Source: Undaria pinnatifida | Lineage: Eukaryota; Sar; Phaeophyceae; Laminariales; Alariaceae | Direction: 5' to 3' | Length of the DNA: 64,000 bases | Assembly: GCA_012845835.1 (NCBI GenBank) | Contig: JABAKD010000021.1 | Location: forward strand, 2,803,706 to 2,867,705 | In this document: positions 21,801 to 29,756 of the stretch, one piece after another | Position numbering within the stretch: the first letter of the stretch is position 1 | Layout of the letters: each line of letters starts with the position of its first letter | Position numbers and translations under genes: made by a program | The notes under the pieces: model-generated | Told to the model about the DNA's origin: nothing | The model's database searches: none | The model's input: the letters and a program-made list of their open reading frames with translations, nothing else

Positions 21801-23326
21801 CCTGTCGGGGTCCCTCAACTGAGGATGTCCCCTAAGATATGAAGAACCCCCCCAAGATCGATGGAAAATTGCTTTATTTTTTCAACATTCTGCTATGTAC
21901 TAGTCTGGTTGGACACCATGCTTTTATCTCTTTGTCGCAGTCGTACTTATAGCAATGTGTACTATTAGTACCAGGCACTCGTATTAACCCTTTTGCCTTG
22001 AGTATAGTGCCATGACCATGAAAGAAATGGGAAGTGTAGTTTTGTGAACCAGCGGCTTCTCTGTTAAACCCCCCCTCCTTAAATATATATGCATATAATA
22101 GTTGGCCTCGGTTGGCATCGACGCTTTAAAACATTATATGTATATCGTAGGGTTGGCGCTGGTTGGCAACGACGCTGTAAAACATTCCAACCACAACCAG
22201 GTTTCCGTTTTTTTCTTTTCTGGCGGCCATTGGGATGGTTCTCAAGTAGATCATATTATGCGGGGTGGAGAACCCTAACTCCGCACAAGGGGAATGATCA
22301 AATCACGCAGTGTGAACATGGTGAGGCACCCACGAGGCAGTTAAGTAGTAATTCCCATTGCTGTCTCTGGATTGGCCACACCAGAAAACAAAGCAATTCA
22401 TTGGCGCTGCCATCCATAAGCAAGAAAGTAAGCACAAGGTGCCGAAGCCCGTCTTACGAGCGGTTCTTGGAAGGATGCAGACCACCCTTTATGCGACTCG
22501 CCGAACACCCCACGGCGCTTCGCGCTTGGTGCAAGCAATGCCTGCTTGGTGGGTCAAAACCCGACGTGCTCCGGGCCGGCATAGTAGGGATGCGAGGTTC
22601 TATAATCATACGACTACGGCAATGCACAAACTAAATACCCTGCCCCTTCTTCCTGTCGTCCCTCCGTCCCTCCCTCCCTCCCTCCCTCCCTCCCTCCCTC
22701 CCTCCCTCCACCCGACGAAATTCCCACTGTTGTCAATATACCTGGTATATTATTATTCATCGGAAACAGGGCAAAGCGAATCCCGCACAGAAGAAGCGGA
22801 TTTCCGATCCCTGGGGAGACGAGAAGGAAAAGGGGGAGAGGGAGGGGGAGGGGAAGGCAACCGCACTAGTGGAGTCGTGCCAAGAGAAAAAAAATGCAGC
22901 GTTGGCGTTATTGCCGGCTGCTGAAGGGGGAGGGGACGCGAAAGGGGCGCTGGTTAAGGGGCAGGGGGGCGGCGCGGGGTCTGGGGCAGGCGGTGGCGAA
23001 GGAGGGGATGATTTTGTGACGTCCCCCGTGAAGCCGGGGCGAAACGCGAAGCGGCCGGTGAGTGGGAGAAGGGTGTAAGGCTGTGGGCGGGCTAGTTAAG
23101 TGATTGGCTGACTATTAGTCACCGCCTGGTTATTAGTTCGATAGGTGCTACAGCTTGTGGCGTCCATCAGCCTGCTAGTTATTGCGAAGTACTTGTTTTT
23201 CATTTCGTGAAGAGTTGGTATGTTTTTTATTTTTTTTTGTTATTGTTGTGATCTGGCAGCGCTATTGGTGTTCTTCTGGTGGTGCTGTGGTTGTGTTGGT
23301 TGGTGTTGTTGATGTTGTTGTGTTGG

Positions 23327-23384
<58 letters not shown>

Positions 23385-26300
23385 GATCGTTGTGCTGCTG
23401 CCTAACACTAACCCTATCCTCCACCCCTATCTCCACCCTTCACAGAAACAGGAGACCAAATACCTCGCCAAGTCACCCAGGGAAACAACACAAACCCTAC
23501 AGAAGATTACCCTAACCCCCGTCCCCAACCCACACCCTAACCCCCCCCCTACCCCTAGCCCCACCCCTAACCCCGACCCCCTCTTAAGCCGTAAATATGA
23601 CTCTATATAAGAACCCCCGACCGCTATTACCCTTGACAGAAACTGAAGGCCAAATATTCGGCAATCTTAGACGTTTGCCATCTAAGGCAGTCGTACAACC
23701 CTGCAGACGGTGACCATGGCCTAGCCCTAACCTTACCCCCCCGCCCTGATCCTCTCCCTACCCCTGACCCTGGCCCCTACCGAAGATGACCATGGCCTAA
23801 CCCTGCCCCTGACCCCTTACCCTAACCCTGCCCCTGACCCTTGCCCTATATATGGGCGCGTGCTGCCATAGTGGTAGCACTTTTTGGTGAAAATAATTTG
23901 TGAATGACGGGGTGTCTTAACCCGAATTCGTCAGAATGTCGATTTTTTTTTTGCACTATGTCGGTTTTTTTTTTTGTACCTAGGCCATATGGCTTGGTTC
24001 ATTGGGTTGTTGCCCTTGTCGGTTTGACTCCTGTTAATAACCAGATTTTTGGGTGAGTTCTGGAGCTGTCCTCGTGTAAGAAGTCTCTTTTTGAAGAAAA
24101 AAAATGTTATGCGCCTGTCTGCCAGTTGCATGTGCCTCTGCTACCCTTGGCGTAAAGACGCGCGTGCTACGTTACAGGTATACCAGGTACTATTTTTTGG
24201 CTGTTTTGTTTCCTGAATGAAGGGGATCCTAATCTTCACCCCCAAAAATGGTCGTAAATAGGTTAAAAAACAAAGAAAATCGGCATACGTATGAGTCTCG
24301 TTGTGTACCTACCTGGGTCGTGGGATGTCGTGGGATGTGTTCATCCGGGATCAAAGCAGTTTTTTTTTTTTTTTTTTCAAATCTGTTTTTGGGTTAGGAA
24401 GGACGTGTTTTAACGCCTTTACAACTGGAAACCCTTATTTTTAAGACGACTTTGCTTGAAGTTAGTATAGGGAGGGATTTTGGGTTCTGGTCTTGAAAAG
24501 TGAGGAACCTCAGAAAAAAAGTGGCGTGCCTCTATCGTAGCACCCGTCGAACATAATCGGGCCCCAAAGGCCTCTGGCCAGGTTAGGCGTTTGCCATCCA
24601 GGGCAGACGTACAAACCCTTCAGAAGATGACACCGACGTAAGCCCTGCTACACCAACACCCTAACCCCCACCCATAACCTTACCCCTAACCCCTACCCTA
24701 TGCTTAGCATTTAGTATACGTCTAATCCTATGCTCGACCCTCGATGCCTCCCCTTACCGGAGCCCACGGACCAAAAACCTGGCGAAGGTAGGTGTTTGCG
24801 CTCTGGGGTACTCGTACGACCCCACGGAAGATGACCATGACCTAACCCTATGTTTGCCTGTTTGCCTAATCCTACCCTTAACCTTCTTATCTTGCAGAAA
24901 CCGAAGACCAAAGACTTGGCGAAGTTAGGCGTTTGCCACCCAGGGCAATCGTACAACCCTACGGAAGATGACCACGATGATGTTTTAGCCAGCGCGGTTG
25001 CGGTGGAGCTCAAGAGGCAAGAGGCCGTGGAGGACGAGCAGAGACCGGTGGCGATGGGGATGTCGAAGGAAACGCTGGCGCTTTTGACTGGGGAGGATGA
25101 GGTGAGTTGATGGATGGTTGGTTGGTGAGTGGGTTGATTTGTTGATTGGTTGATTGTCTTTGGTCATTTGTTGGTTGATTTATCGACTGTTCCTTTTGGT
25201 GTTTGGTGGTTGCTTGATTGTTTGTTGACTGATCGATTGATTGATTGATTGGTGGATTGATTTGATTGGTTGGTTGATTTAGTGATTGCTTGGTTTGATG
25301 TGTTGGTCGGTTGTTGATGGATGGAGTGATTGAGTAGATTATCTAAGTAACCGCTAGCGTTTTTGACGAGGAATGACGAGGTGGGGGAAGAGGATTCAGG
25401 GGGCTCTGACGAAAATCCTAATCGATGTTTTTTTTTGTTGTTGTCCGCGAGTATTGCGAAAATATTCGCTTAGCTTTCACGAAAAGGGCCCAAAAACCTA
25501 TCCGAATCTACTTCAAATTCGCGTAATTACGCCTGTCACCTACCTGGTATAGCCTATCTGTATAACGCTTATGCGAGAAATAAGCCAAAAATAATTCATA
25601 TGAGCGAATTTCATTGCGAGCTTGTTGGGCGAATGCCCAGGGGCGGTAGTTTTTTGTCGGGTTGGGTTGGGGTTGGGTTGAGCTGGGCTGGGTTGGGTTG
25701 GGTTGGGTTGGGTTGGGTTGGGTTGGGTTGGGTTGGGTTGGGTTGGGTTGGGTTGGGTTGGGTCGGGTTGGTTTGCGTTTGTTTGGTTTGGTTTGGTTTA
25801 GCTGAAGAGGCCGGAAGCAGCGGAGAATGAGCAGGCAGGGTTGTGGTCGTGGGGCTTTTGAAGGAATATCTGGCAATGTTGACGGGGGAGGATGAGGAGG
25901 TAGACGTGTTTTCGGTTTGTTTGGTTTGTTTCCGGTTGGTTTGATTTGGTCGTGGTTTTGGTTTTGGTGTCAGTGATCTGCTTCGGTTTGGCTAGGTTCT
26001 ATTTGTCGGGTTGGGTTGGTTTTGGATTGGGTTGGTTTGTTGTTGGTGATTTGGGTTTATTTTGTTTTGGTTGGGTTTGAGGGGTTTGGAATGATTGTCT
26101 TTGTGTTGATTGAGGGATTGGTTCACTGATTCGCCTCCCCCCCCGCCCCCGCCCCCCTCGTTTTTGGACAGAGAGGCGAATCTTCCGACGAGGAAGACGA
26201 TGGGCGGGAGATCATCTCCCTGGGAAAGCCTACCCCCGCAACGGGCAAGCTGACGCGTGCGCAACGCAACAAGCAGAAGAGGGCAAAAGAGGCGAAGTAC

Positions 26301-28577
26301 GAGCTGGCCGTGAGGAGACAGAAGAAGGCTATGACCAAGTCCATCGACCAGTGAGTTCACCGAAGGGGAGGGAATGGGGGGGGGGTAGGTTTTCCGCTTC
26401 TGAGTGTGGGGGAGGGGAAAGGAGGGGAGATGGGAAGACGGGGGACATTGAGGGAAGGGGAGAGGTCAGGAGACAGAAGAAGGCCATGATCAAGTCAATA
26501 GACGGGAGGAGGATGAGGGAATGGGGGAGGAGAGAGGGGGGGGGGGGGGGAGGGGGAGGCAGAAGATGTTGATATTAATTGTATCGCATTTGTTATTTTT
26601 TGGTCGATATACCTACCTAGGTATCTTTTCCTTTGCGATGTAGCACGGGAGTCGCGGATTCAGATGATGTCGCTCTATTCTTTTCACACCAACTTTCATC
26701 ATCAGGTCCGTAGTCACATATACAGCCACGACGGCCTACTGTTGCACCAGATGGATAACTAATCACACCGAACCATTAGCCCCTAACCCGCAAACCCTAA
26801 CCCGCCCCCCGCCCGCCCTGCCCCTATTCGTCTCCCGCCTTCGTGCTTTTATGCGCTTGCTGCAGGGTGGTCGACCTTCAGAAAGAAGTTGCTCAGCAGG
26901 AGCGGCTTCGGGAAGAAAGGCGGCAGACGAAACGCCTGCTCAAGGCACAGAAAGCCAAGCTGGAGGCTGAGGGGGCGGCGGGCGACAGCCTTTTCGGCCC
27001 CAGGTGTGTGTAGCGTCATGGTGGTGATGGCTTTGGTGGTAGTGGTGTTGGTGGCGGTGGTGGTGATGGTTTCATACACACGCCACATCACGTCACATCA
27101 TACCTAACCAACGCTAAACTGCGTAACATTAAACTAAACAGCTGACCTATAACCCAAACCAAACCAAACCATACCATACCATGCCATACCATACCAAACC
27201 AAACCAAACCGAACCGAACTAAACCAAACCAAACCAAACCAAACCAAACCAAACCAAACCAAACCAAACCAAACCAAACCAAACCAAACCAAACCAAACC
27301 AACCAAACCAAACCAAACCAAGGCAAACCAAACAAAACAAAACAAAACCAAACCAAACCAAACCAAACCAAACCAAACCAAACCAAACCAAACCAAACCA
27401 AACCAAACCAAACCAACCAAACCAAACCAAACCAAACCAAACCAAACCAAACCAAACCAAACCAAACCAAACCAAACCAAACCAAACCAAACCAAACCAA
27501 ACCGAACCAAACCAAACCAAACCAAACCAAACCAAACCAAACCAAACCAAACCAAACCAAACCAAACCAAACCAAACCAAACTAAACCAAACCAAACCAA
27601 ACCAAACCAAACCAAACCAAACCAAACCAAACCAAACCAAACGAAACGAAACGAAACTAAACTAAACTAAACTAAACTAAACTAAACTAAACTGAACAAA
27701 ACAAAACAAAACAAAACAAAACAAAACAAAACAAAACAAAACAAAACAAAACAAAACAAAACAAAACGAAACGAAACGAAACGAAACAAAACAAAACAAA
27801 ACAAAACCACACCAAATCAAACCAAACCAAACCAAACCAAGCCAAGCCAAACCAAACCAAACCAAACCAAACCAAGCCACACCAAACCAGACTACAACAA
27901 ACCAAAATCTAAACAAAACAAAAGCAAAGCAAAACAAAGCAAAACGAAACAAAACGCATCCAAACCAAACCATACCAAACCGAACCAAAACTAAAATCCA
28001 CTCCCTTCAAACCTTCCCTTACCGTGTGCTACCTGCAGCGCCGGGGTGGCCGCGATGGGAATGAAGCGCCAGCGCAACAAGGACGTCATATTGGGTCGGT
28101 CGGTGCCGGTTAACCTTGGTGAGGAACTGCACGGGAGTATGAGACGGCTCAAGGCCCAGGGAAGCGTCTTGTTGGACAAGGTAAGATCTGGTACATAGTG
28201 GGGTATCCGCATACAACGGCAGCTTGCGCTGCTGGAGTAGTAACGATGACCGCCTGTAGGGACAGCTCGCGCTGTCATTGCCACGAGAACTGCAGGATAC
28301 GCTACCTAGCGCTTGATTGCGAATGCAGGTGAGTTCAATCGACAAACAGCATTTATGAACATACGTGGAATTGTGGCGAGCTTGAGCTTTATTTTTCCCT
28401 ATCTGCCGGAGGATTAACAAATAATGAGGGAAGATGGTGGGAGGAGGGTTGACGTGTGGGGGGGGGGGGAGCAGAGTTTGTTGAACAGGGTGAATAACTC
28501 GAGGTGGAGCTACTACTACTGCTTACTACTGCTACAGCTGCCTCTGCTTCCACTACTACTACTACTACTACCACTAT

Positions 28578-28614
<37 letters not shown>

Positions 28615-28961
28615 GCTGCTACTACTACTCCTACTACTACTACTACAACTACTGCTACTGCTGCAACTACTACTACTGCTACTACTACTGCTGCTACTAC
28701 TACTTCTACGACTACTACTACTACTACTACCACTACTGCTACTACTGCCACTACCACTACCACTACCCCTAGAAATACTAACCGTACTACCTACTACGGC
28801 TACTACTACTCCTACTCCTACCGCTGCCACCACTACAGGTAGAGCTTCTAAAGGCCAGCAAGGCGCACCCTGACAGGAGGCGCGGGAAGGAACGCGCGAA
28901 GAAAACACACAAGGGCTTCAAGAAGAAACACACCTACAAGGACCGTTACAAGGACGACTAG
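14864..28961 (+). CDS. NOP53: NOP53 ribosome biogenesis factor, 8 exons
   Basis: Exons 14864-15005, 17315-17415, 22791-23057 (an alternative in-frame acceptor gives 22770), 24898-25101, 26172-26350, 26866-27003, 28039-28180 and 28839-28961 join with matching phases (1,0,0,0,2,2,0) into 431 residues; human and yeast members are 450-480. Seen: basic N-terminus; LFVVD (41-45), the arch-interacting motif LFxxD that binds Mtr4; DPWG (87-90), the family's DLWG; HPGQSYNP (184-191), the most conserved Nop53 signature; an acidic ESSDEEDDG stretch; a long basic helical region (exons 5-6); VPVNLGEEL...LKAQGSVLLDK; and a Lys-rich C-terminus ending KDRYKDD. In yeast the protein acts in the nucleolus on pre-60S particles and recruits the Mtr4-exosome for ITS2 (7S to 5.8S) processing. 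The ATG sits in CACCATGGG. Intron 2 (about 5.4 kb) could hide another exon, since the segment between LFVVD and DPWG is shorter than in human. Confidence 0.9.
15340..15458. repeat. 59-bp tandem duplication, near perfect
   Basis: Two consecutive copies start AGCACTGGGTAACTCAGCGG (15341 and 15400). A related GTAGCTCAGTGGGCATTGC motif recurs near 35465-35490, so this may be a tRNA-like fragment. Confidence 0.85.
15791..15925. repeat. (CTG)n / (CAG)n trinucleotide tract in NOP53 intron 1
   Basis: About 135 bp of GCTGCT units with occasional TTG or TTC interruptions. It creates long homopolymeric open frames (Q, A, L and so on) on both strands, which are not genes. Confidence 0.95.
15926..16325. 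repeat. C-rich tract of CCCCAC and CCCTA-like words in NOP53 intron 1
   Basis: 400 bp made almost wholly of C with A and T (CCCCACCCCTACCCC and similar). The complementary strand has many G runs, so quadruplex formation is possible. Confidence 0.9.
16789..16845 (+). pseudogene. Decayed copy of NOP53 exon 2 (5' half)
   Basis: CAGGGTCTGGCCGAAAGCGG at 16789 followed by CACAAGCTGCAGAAGGAAAG matches the acceptor and first codons of exon 2 at 17312-17350, then a one-base insertion breaks the frame. No downstream donor. Confidence 0.8.
16959..17213 (+). mobile_element. MITE family M1, copy in NOP53 intron 1
   Basis: Starts GCGTGCGTGGTACGATAGAG and ends GGTACACCTCTATCGTAACG, an imperfect terminal inverted repeat. 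The interior shares CTCCTTAGCCCAAAATCGTC and TTTAGGCCATGG with the other copies. Confidence 0.75.
17315..17415 (+). CDS. NOP53: NOP53 exon 2
   Basis: Acceptor ..GACCAG before 17315, donor GTGAAA at 17416. Enters in phase 1 and leaves in phase 0. Encodes a strongly basic segment (GRKRRKLQKEAKAAK ... NEKKLVVHKYLGK). Confidence 0.8.
17416..18486. other. Start of NOP53 intron 2
   Basis: Contains an M1-like fragment near 17500-17580, a duplicated GACGAGAGAGGTAGCGTTTT (about 17592 and 17622), a GCAGATTTGCAG-type short repeat (17920-17980), a 20-base G run at about 18103-18122, and one unit of the 115-bp repeat also seen at 20185-20475 (CTCCTTCCTTAACCCGTTTC...AACTCCAAGTGTTTTGG). Confidence 0.6.
18487..20183. 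mobile_element. hAT-like element with CAGGGCTTTTC termini, 1.7 kb
   Basis: Left end CAGGGCTTTTCACGGGTCAT and right end GACCCGTGAAAAGCCCTG are inverted repeats of at least 18 bp. Flanks are TTTTTTTT and TTTTTGTT, consistent with an 8-bp target duplication. CAGGG termini with 8-bp duplications are typical of hAT transposons. Both subterminal regions consist of GGGTC pentamers in units of 55-60 bp (CAAAATCTCGCGGGTCGGGT). No transposase is present, so it is non-autonomous. Confidence 0.7.
19100..19735. repeat. Tandem triplicated segment inside the hAT-like element
   Basis: CAGTACGAAATGTGACCAAA recurs at about 19100, 19373 and 19502, each followed by a CAGTCGTCGTCGAAGCAGCA segment. Two of the three are followed by CCGCCCCAGTTGTGGG and CGGAGGCGGCTCAGCTAGGC. 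Unit lengths differ by deletion. Confidence 0.85.
20185..20480. repeat. Tandem units of about 110 bp (TAACCC...AAGTGTTTTGG)
   Basis: Three successive copies of CTCCTxAxxxAACCCGTxTxTAACC...TCCAxGTGTxTTGGA...TAGCACTTTTTGGC; a fourth sits at 18350-18480, on the other side of the hAT-like element. Confidence 0.75.
20560..20872 (-). mobile_element. tRNA-derived SINE, copy B
   Basis: On the minus strand: head GTCGCCCCGGTGGCGTGTAT, B box GAGTTCGAATCC, the shared body, and poly-A end (poly-T at 20562-20580 on +). Confidence 0.8.
20916..21191 (+). mobile_element. MITE family M1, copy in NOP53 intron 2
   Basis: One of the best-preserved copies: left end GCACGCGCTACGATAGAGAG and right end GCACCTCTGTCGTAGCACGC are inverted repeats. 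The interior shares TTTTTTTGGCGAAAACAC and TGAATGAC...GGCTC with the 44681 copy. Confidence 0.8.
21653..21698 (+). pseudogene. Decayed copy of NOP53 exon 2 (3' half)
   Basis: TCGAAGAACGAGAGGAAGCT, then CGTCGTGCATAAGTGCCTC, matches 17370-17410 of exon 2, followed by TGA instead of GGG and a donor. It reads SKNERKLVVHKCL and stops. Confidence 0.75.
21699..22087. other. NOP53 intron 2, unremarkable part
   Basis: No feature recognised. Confidence 0.4.
22088..22640 (+). repeat. Dispersed repeat family R3, copy 1
   Basis: Shares TTGGCxxxGGTTGGCAxCGACGCTGT, GGAGAACCCTAACTCCGCAC, TGGCCACACCAGAA, AAGGTGCCGAAG, CTCGCCGAACACC and CACGGCGCTTCG with 57360-57960 (inverted), 63340-63700 and 58240-58400 (inverted). 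It contains a reading frame conserved among copies (see findings). Element class unknown. Confidence 0.75.
22655..22711. repeat. (CCCT)n tract
   Basis: Pure TCCC/CCCT tetranucleotide run of about 50 bp just upstream of NOP53 exon 3. Confidence 0.9.
22791..23057 (+). CDS. NOP53: NOP53 exon 3
   Basis: Acceptor CCGCACAG at 22790; an acceptor ending at 22769 is also in frame and adds 7 residues. Donor GTGAGT at 23058. Encodes DPWGDE, an acidic/glycine-rich linker and GRNAKRP, which joins KPKTKD of exon 4. Confidence 0.75.
23310..23395. repeat. (GTT)n tract in NOP53 intron 3
   Basis: About 75 bp of uninterrupted TTG units, with degenerate ones before it from 23250. Confidence 0.95.
23443..23510 (+). 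pseudogene. Exon-4 echo 1 (5' part of NOP53 exon 4, decayed)
   Basis: CACAGAAACAGGAGACCAAA, then TACCTCGCCAAG and CAACCCTACAGAAGATxACC-like blocks follow the order of exon 4 (24894-24970) with an internal deletion. Confidence 0.65.
23636..23720 (+). pseudogene. Exon-4 echo 2
   Basis: ACAGAAACTGAAGGCCAAAT, CTTAGACGTTTGCCATC, GGCAGTCGTACAACCCTGCA and GTGACCATGG match the exon 4 acceptor and first 75 bases. Confidence 0.8.
23776..23798 (+). pseudogene. Exon-4 echo 3 (short)
   Basis: CCTACCGAAGATGACCATGG matches CCTACGGAAGATGACCACGA of exon 4 only. Confidence 0.5.
23856..24155 (+). mobile_element. MITE family M1, diverged copy
   Basis: GCGCGTGCTGCCATAGTGG at the left and GTGCCTCTGCTACCCTTGGC at the right; interior GAATGACGGGGTGTCTTAAC and ACCTAGGCCATA. 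Confidence 0.6.
24158..24548 (+). mobile_element. MITE family M1, long copy abutting the previous one
   Basis: Left GCGCGTGCTACGTTACAGGT, right GCCTCTATCGTAGCACCCGT. It has an extra 100 bp (TTTACAACTGGAAACCC...) also seen as a fragment at 16395-16480. Confidence 0.65.
24558..24638 (+). pseudogene. Exon-4 echo 4
   Basis: CCTCTGGCCAGGTTAGGCGT, TTGCCATCCAGGGCAGACGT and CAGAAGATGACACCGACG follow exon 4 closely. Confidence 0.75.
24760..24841 (+). pseudogene. Exon-4 echo 5
   Basis: ACCAAAAACCTGGCGAAGGT, GTACTCGTACGACCCCACGG and AAGATGACCATGACC match exon 4, which itself begins only 57 bases further on. Confidence 0.8.
24898..25101 (+). CDS. NOP53: NOP53 exon 4 (HPGQSYNP signature)
   Basis: Acceptor CTTATCTTGCAG, donor GTGAGT at 25102, phase 0 at both ends. 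Encodes the diagnostic HPGQSYNP followed by an acidic DDHDD and VELKRQEAVEDEQR, as in human (SYNPSFEDHQ, VELQRQKEAE). Confidence 0.95.
25350..25381 (+). pseudogene. Exon-4 echo 6 (3' end only)
   Basis: CCGCTAGCGTTTTTGACGAG then GAATGACGAG resembles the end of exon 4 (ACGCTGGCGCTTTTGACTGG, GGAGGATGAG). Confidence 0.6.
25655..25795. repeat. (GGGTT)n pentamer array in NOP53 intron 4
   Basis: About 28 GGGTT units (ending near 25765) flanked by GGTTT-type variants. Confidence 0.95.
25801..25897 (+). pseudogene. Exon-4 echo 7 (3' half)
   Basis: CTGAAGAGGCCGGAAGCAGC, GGAGAATGAGCAG, AAGGAATATCTGGCAATGTT and GACGGGGGAGGATGAG parallel the last 95 bases of exon 4. The donor is lost (GAGG instead of GTGAG) and there is a frameshift. 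Confidence 0.8.
26172..26350 (+). CDS. NOP53: NOP53 exon 5
   Basis: Acceptor TTTTTGGACAG, donor GTGAGT at 26351, phase 0 in and 2 out. Encodes an acidic RGESSDEEDDG followed by the basic, helix-prone KLTRAQRNKQKRAKEAKYEL region. Confidence 0.85.
26462..26508 (+). pseudogene. Exon-5 echo (3' end of NOP53 exon 5)
   Basis: GTCAGGAGACAGAAGAAGGC, CATGATCAAGTCAATAGAC matches 26306-26348 (VRRQKKAMTKSID) and reads VRRQKKAMIKSID. The CAGTGAGT donor is replaced by GGGAGG. Confidence 0.85.
26866..27003 (+). CDS. NOP53: NOP53 exon 6
   Basis: Acceptor GCTGCAG, donor GTGTGT at 27004, phase 2 at both ends. Encodes a heptad-like basic/acidic helix (VVDLQKEVAQQERLREER...). Confidence 0.85.
27150..27990. repeat. 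(AAACC)n pentamer satellite in NOP53 intron 6
   Basis: About 840 bp of pentamers in blocks: AAACC, then AAACG, AAACT, AAACA, back to AAACC. A pentamer lacks stops in several frames, so it makes long LVWFG-type frames on the minus strand that are not genes. Confidence 0.95.
28039..28180 (+). CDS. NOP53: NOP53 exon 7
   Basis: Acceptor CTACCTGCAG, donor GTAAGA at 28181, phase 2 in and 0 out. Encodes SVPVNLGEELHGSMRRLKAQ then GSVLLDK, matching human [23 protein letters not shown]. Confidence 0.9.
28290..28430. repeat. Short dispersed repeat, second copy at 38310-38470
   Basis: Shared blocks: GCTTGATTGCGAA, ATGAACA, GTGGCGAGCTTG against GTGGTGAGCTTG, and a CCGGAGGAT or CCAGAGGAT end. Confidence 0.5.
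28510..28790. repeat. (CTA)n trinucleotide tract in NOP53 intron 7
   Basis: About 280 bp of ACT/CTA with scattered CTG and CCA. A similar tract closes the window at 63925-64000. Confidence 0.95.
28839..28961 (+). CDS. NOP53: NOP53 exon 8 with stop
   Basis: Acceptor CCACTACAG, TAG at 28959-28961. Encodes a Lys/Arg-rich tail ending in KHTYKDRYKDD, comparable to the basic C-terminus of the family. Confidence 0.85.
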   Translation, partial: VELLKASKAHPDRRRGKERAKKTHKGFKKKHTYKDRYKDD

Positions 28962-28979
28962 TGGAGCCATAAACGCCGA

Positions 28980-29260
28980 CACAGTATTGCCCCCTCTTTA
29001 GCGCCGGCTGACTATTGCCGGCTGCCCGCTACAGCGCTGCAGTAGTGGTCTCTCTATAGCACCGATTGAGTAGTGCCGGTTTTTCGACACGATGTAGCGT
29101 CCGTGAAATCGCGTGGCACAGGTGGGAATGCCCAATCCTAGCTGCATGCGGAGTAGGGGCGGTTAACGGTATATTGCCGGTATTTCCGGCTAGCACATGC
29201 TCGCACCATGGAGGGGCTGCTCCTGTTTTCTTTTTCAAGTACCAGGCGTGTGCCACAGTA
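28980..29260. repeat. Region sharing GTAGTGGTxTCTCTATAG with 51755-51800
   Basis: GCAGTAGTGGTCTCTCTATA then GCACCGAT...AGTGCCGG resembles 51755-51800 and holds small inverted repeats (GCCGGC). Probably a degraded MITE or foldback. Confidence 0.4.
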
Positions 29261-29269
29261 GAGATTCGT

Positions 29270-29480
29270 CATTTTTTTCTCTGAAGCTCTGCGCTTGAAG
29301 AGCTCTATTTTCTCACCCAAAAACGTTTTTTTTTAGTAAAATCTGAAATTGCAACTCGGTGAACTGACCCATGTGGCCTAAGGTATAAGATGGCCTTCAT
29401 ATTTGCGAAACGACTTCGGACGTGTGATTTCCGACGGTTTTGGATTAAGGAGGCTTGTCATTTTCTTGTATATGACTGCC
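29270..29480 (-). mobile_element. MITE family M1, degraded reverse copy
   Basis: CTCACCCAAAAACG, GGCCTAAGGTA and GGTTTTGGATTAAGGAGGCT correspond to the reverse complement of the M1 interior. The ends are eroded. Confidence 0.5.
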
Positions 29481-29597
29481 ACTAGCATTCGCGCAGCAGG
29501 CTTTTTCATGACTGCTGTCAACTAGTTTGTGGCGGGGGTTATCTTCGGTCGGCGGGCACTTGAGGCAACTCGCAAAAAGGGGTCCATTTTTTTTTTG

Positions 29598-29756
29598 CTG
29601 GGCTTTTCACGGAACAGGTCGGGCCAGAGGTTGACCCGAACCGACCCGACCCGACCGGACTTGGCCCGACCCGTGAGATTTCGAACACCTCCTGACCCGG
29701 CCCGACTCAAACCGCGCGATACGCACGGGTCGGTTCATGGCCCGCGAAAATCCCTG
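29598..29756. mobile_element. hAT-like MITE, 159 bp
   Basis: CTGGGCTTTTCACGG at the left and CCCGCGAAAATCCCTG at the right, a GGGTC/GACCC interior, and T-rich flanks on both sides. Same termini as 18487-20183. Confidence 0.7.

Noticed and set aside
25990-26160. GTTGG and GATTG-rich intron sequence as CRISPR-like or structured array
   Set aside because: No fixed repeat/spacer architecture; it is degenerate simple sequence in a NOP53 intron.
27088-27640. Long minus-strand frames rich in GLVWF
   Set aside because: All come from a pentamer array; several frames are open at once, which is a property of the repeat, not of a gene.
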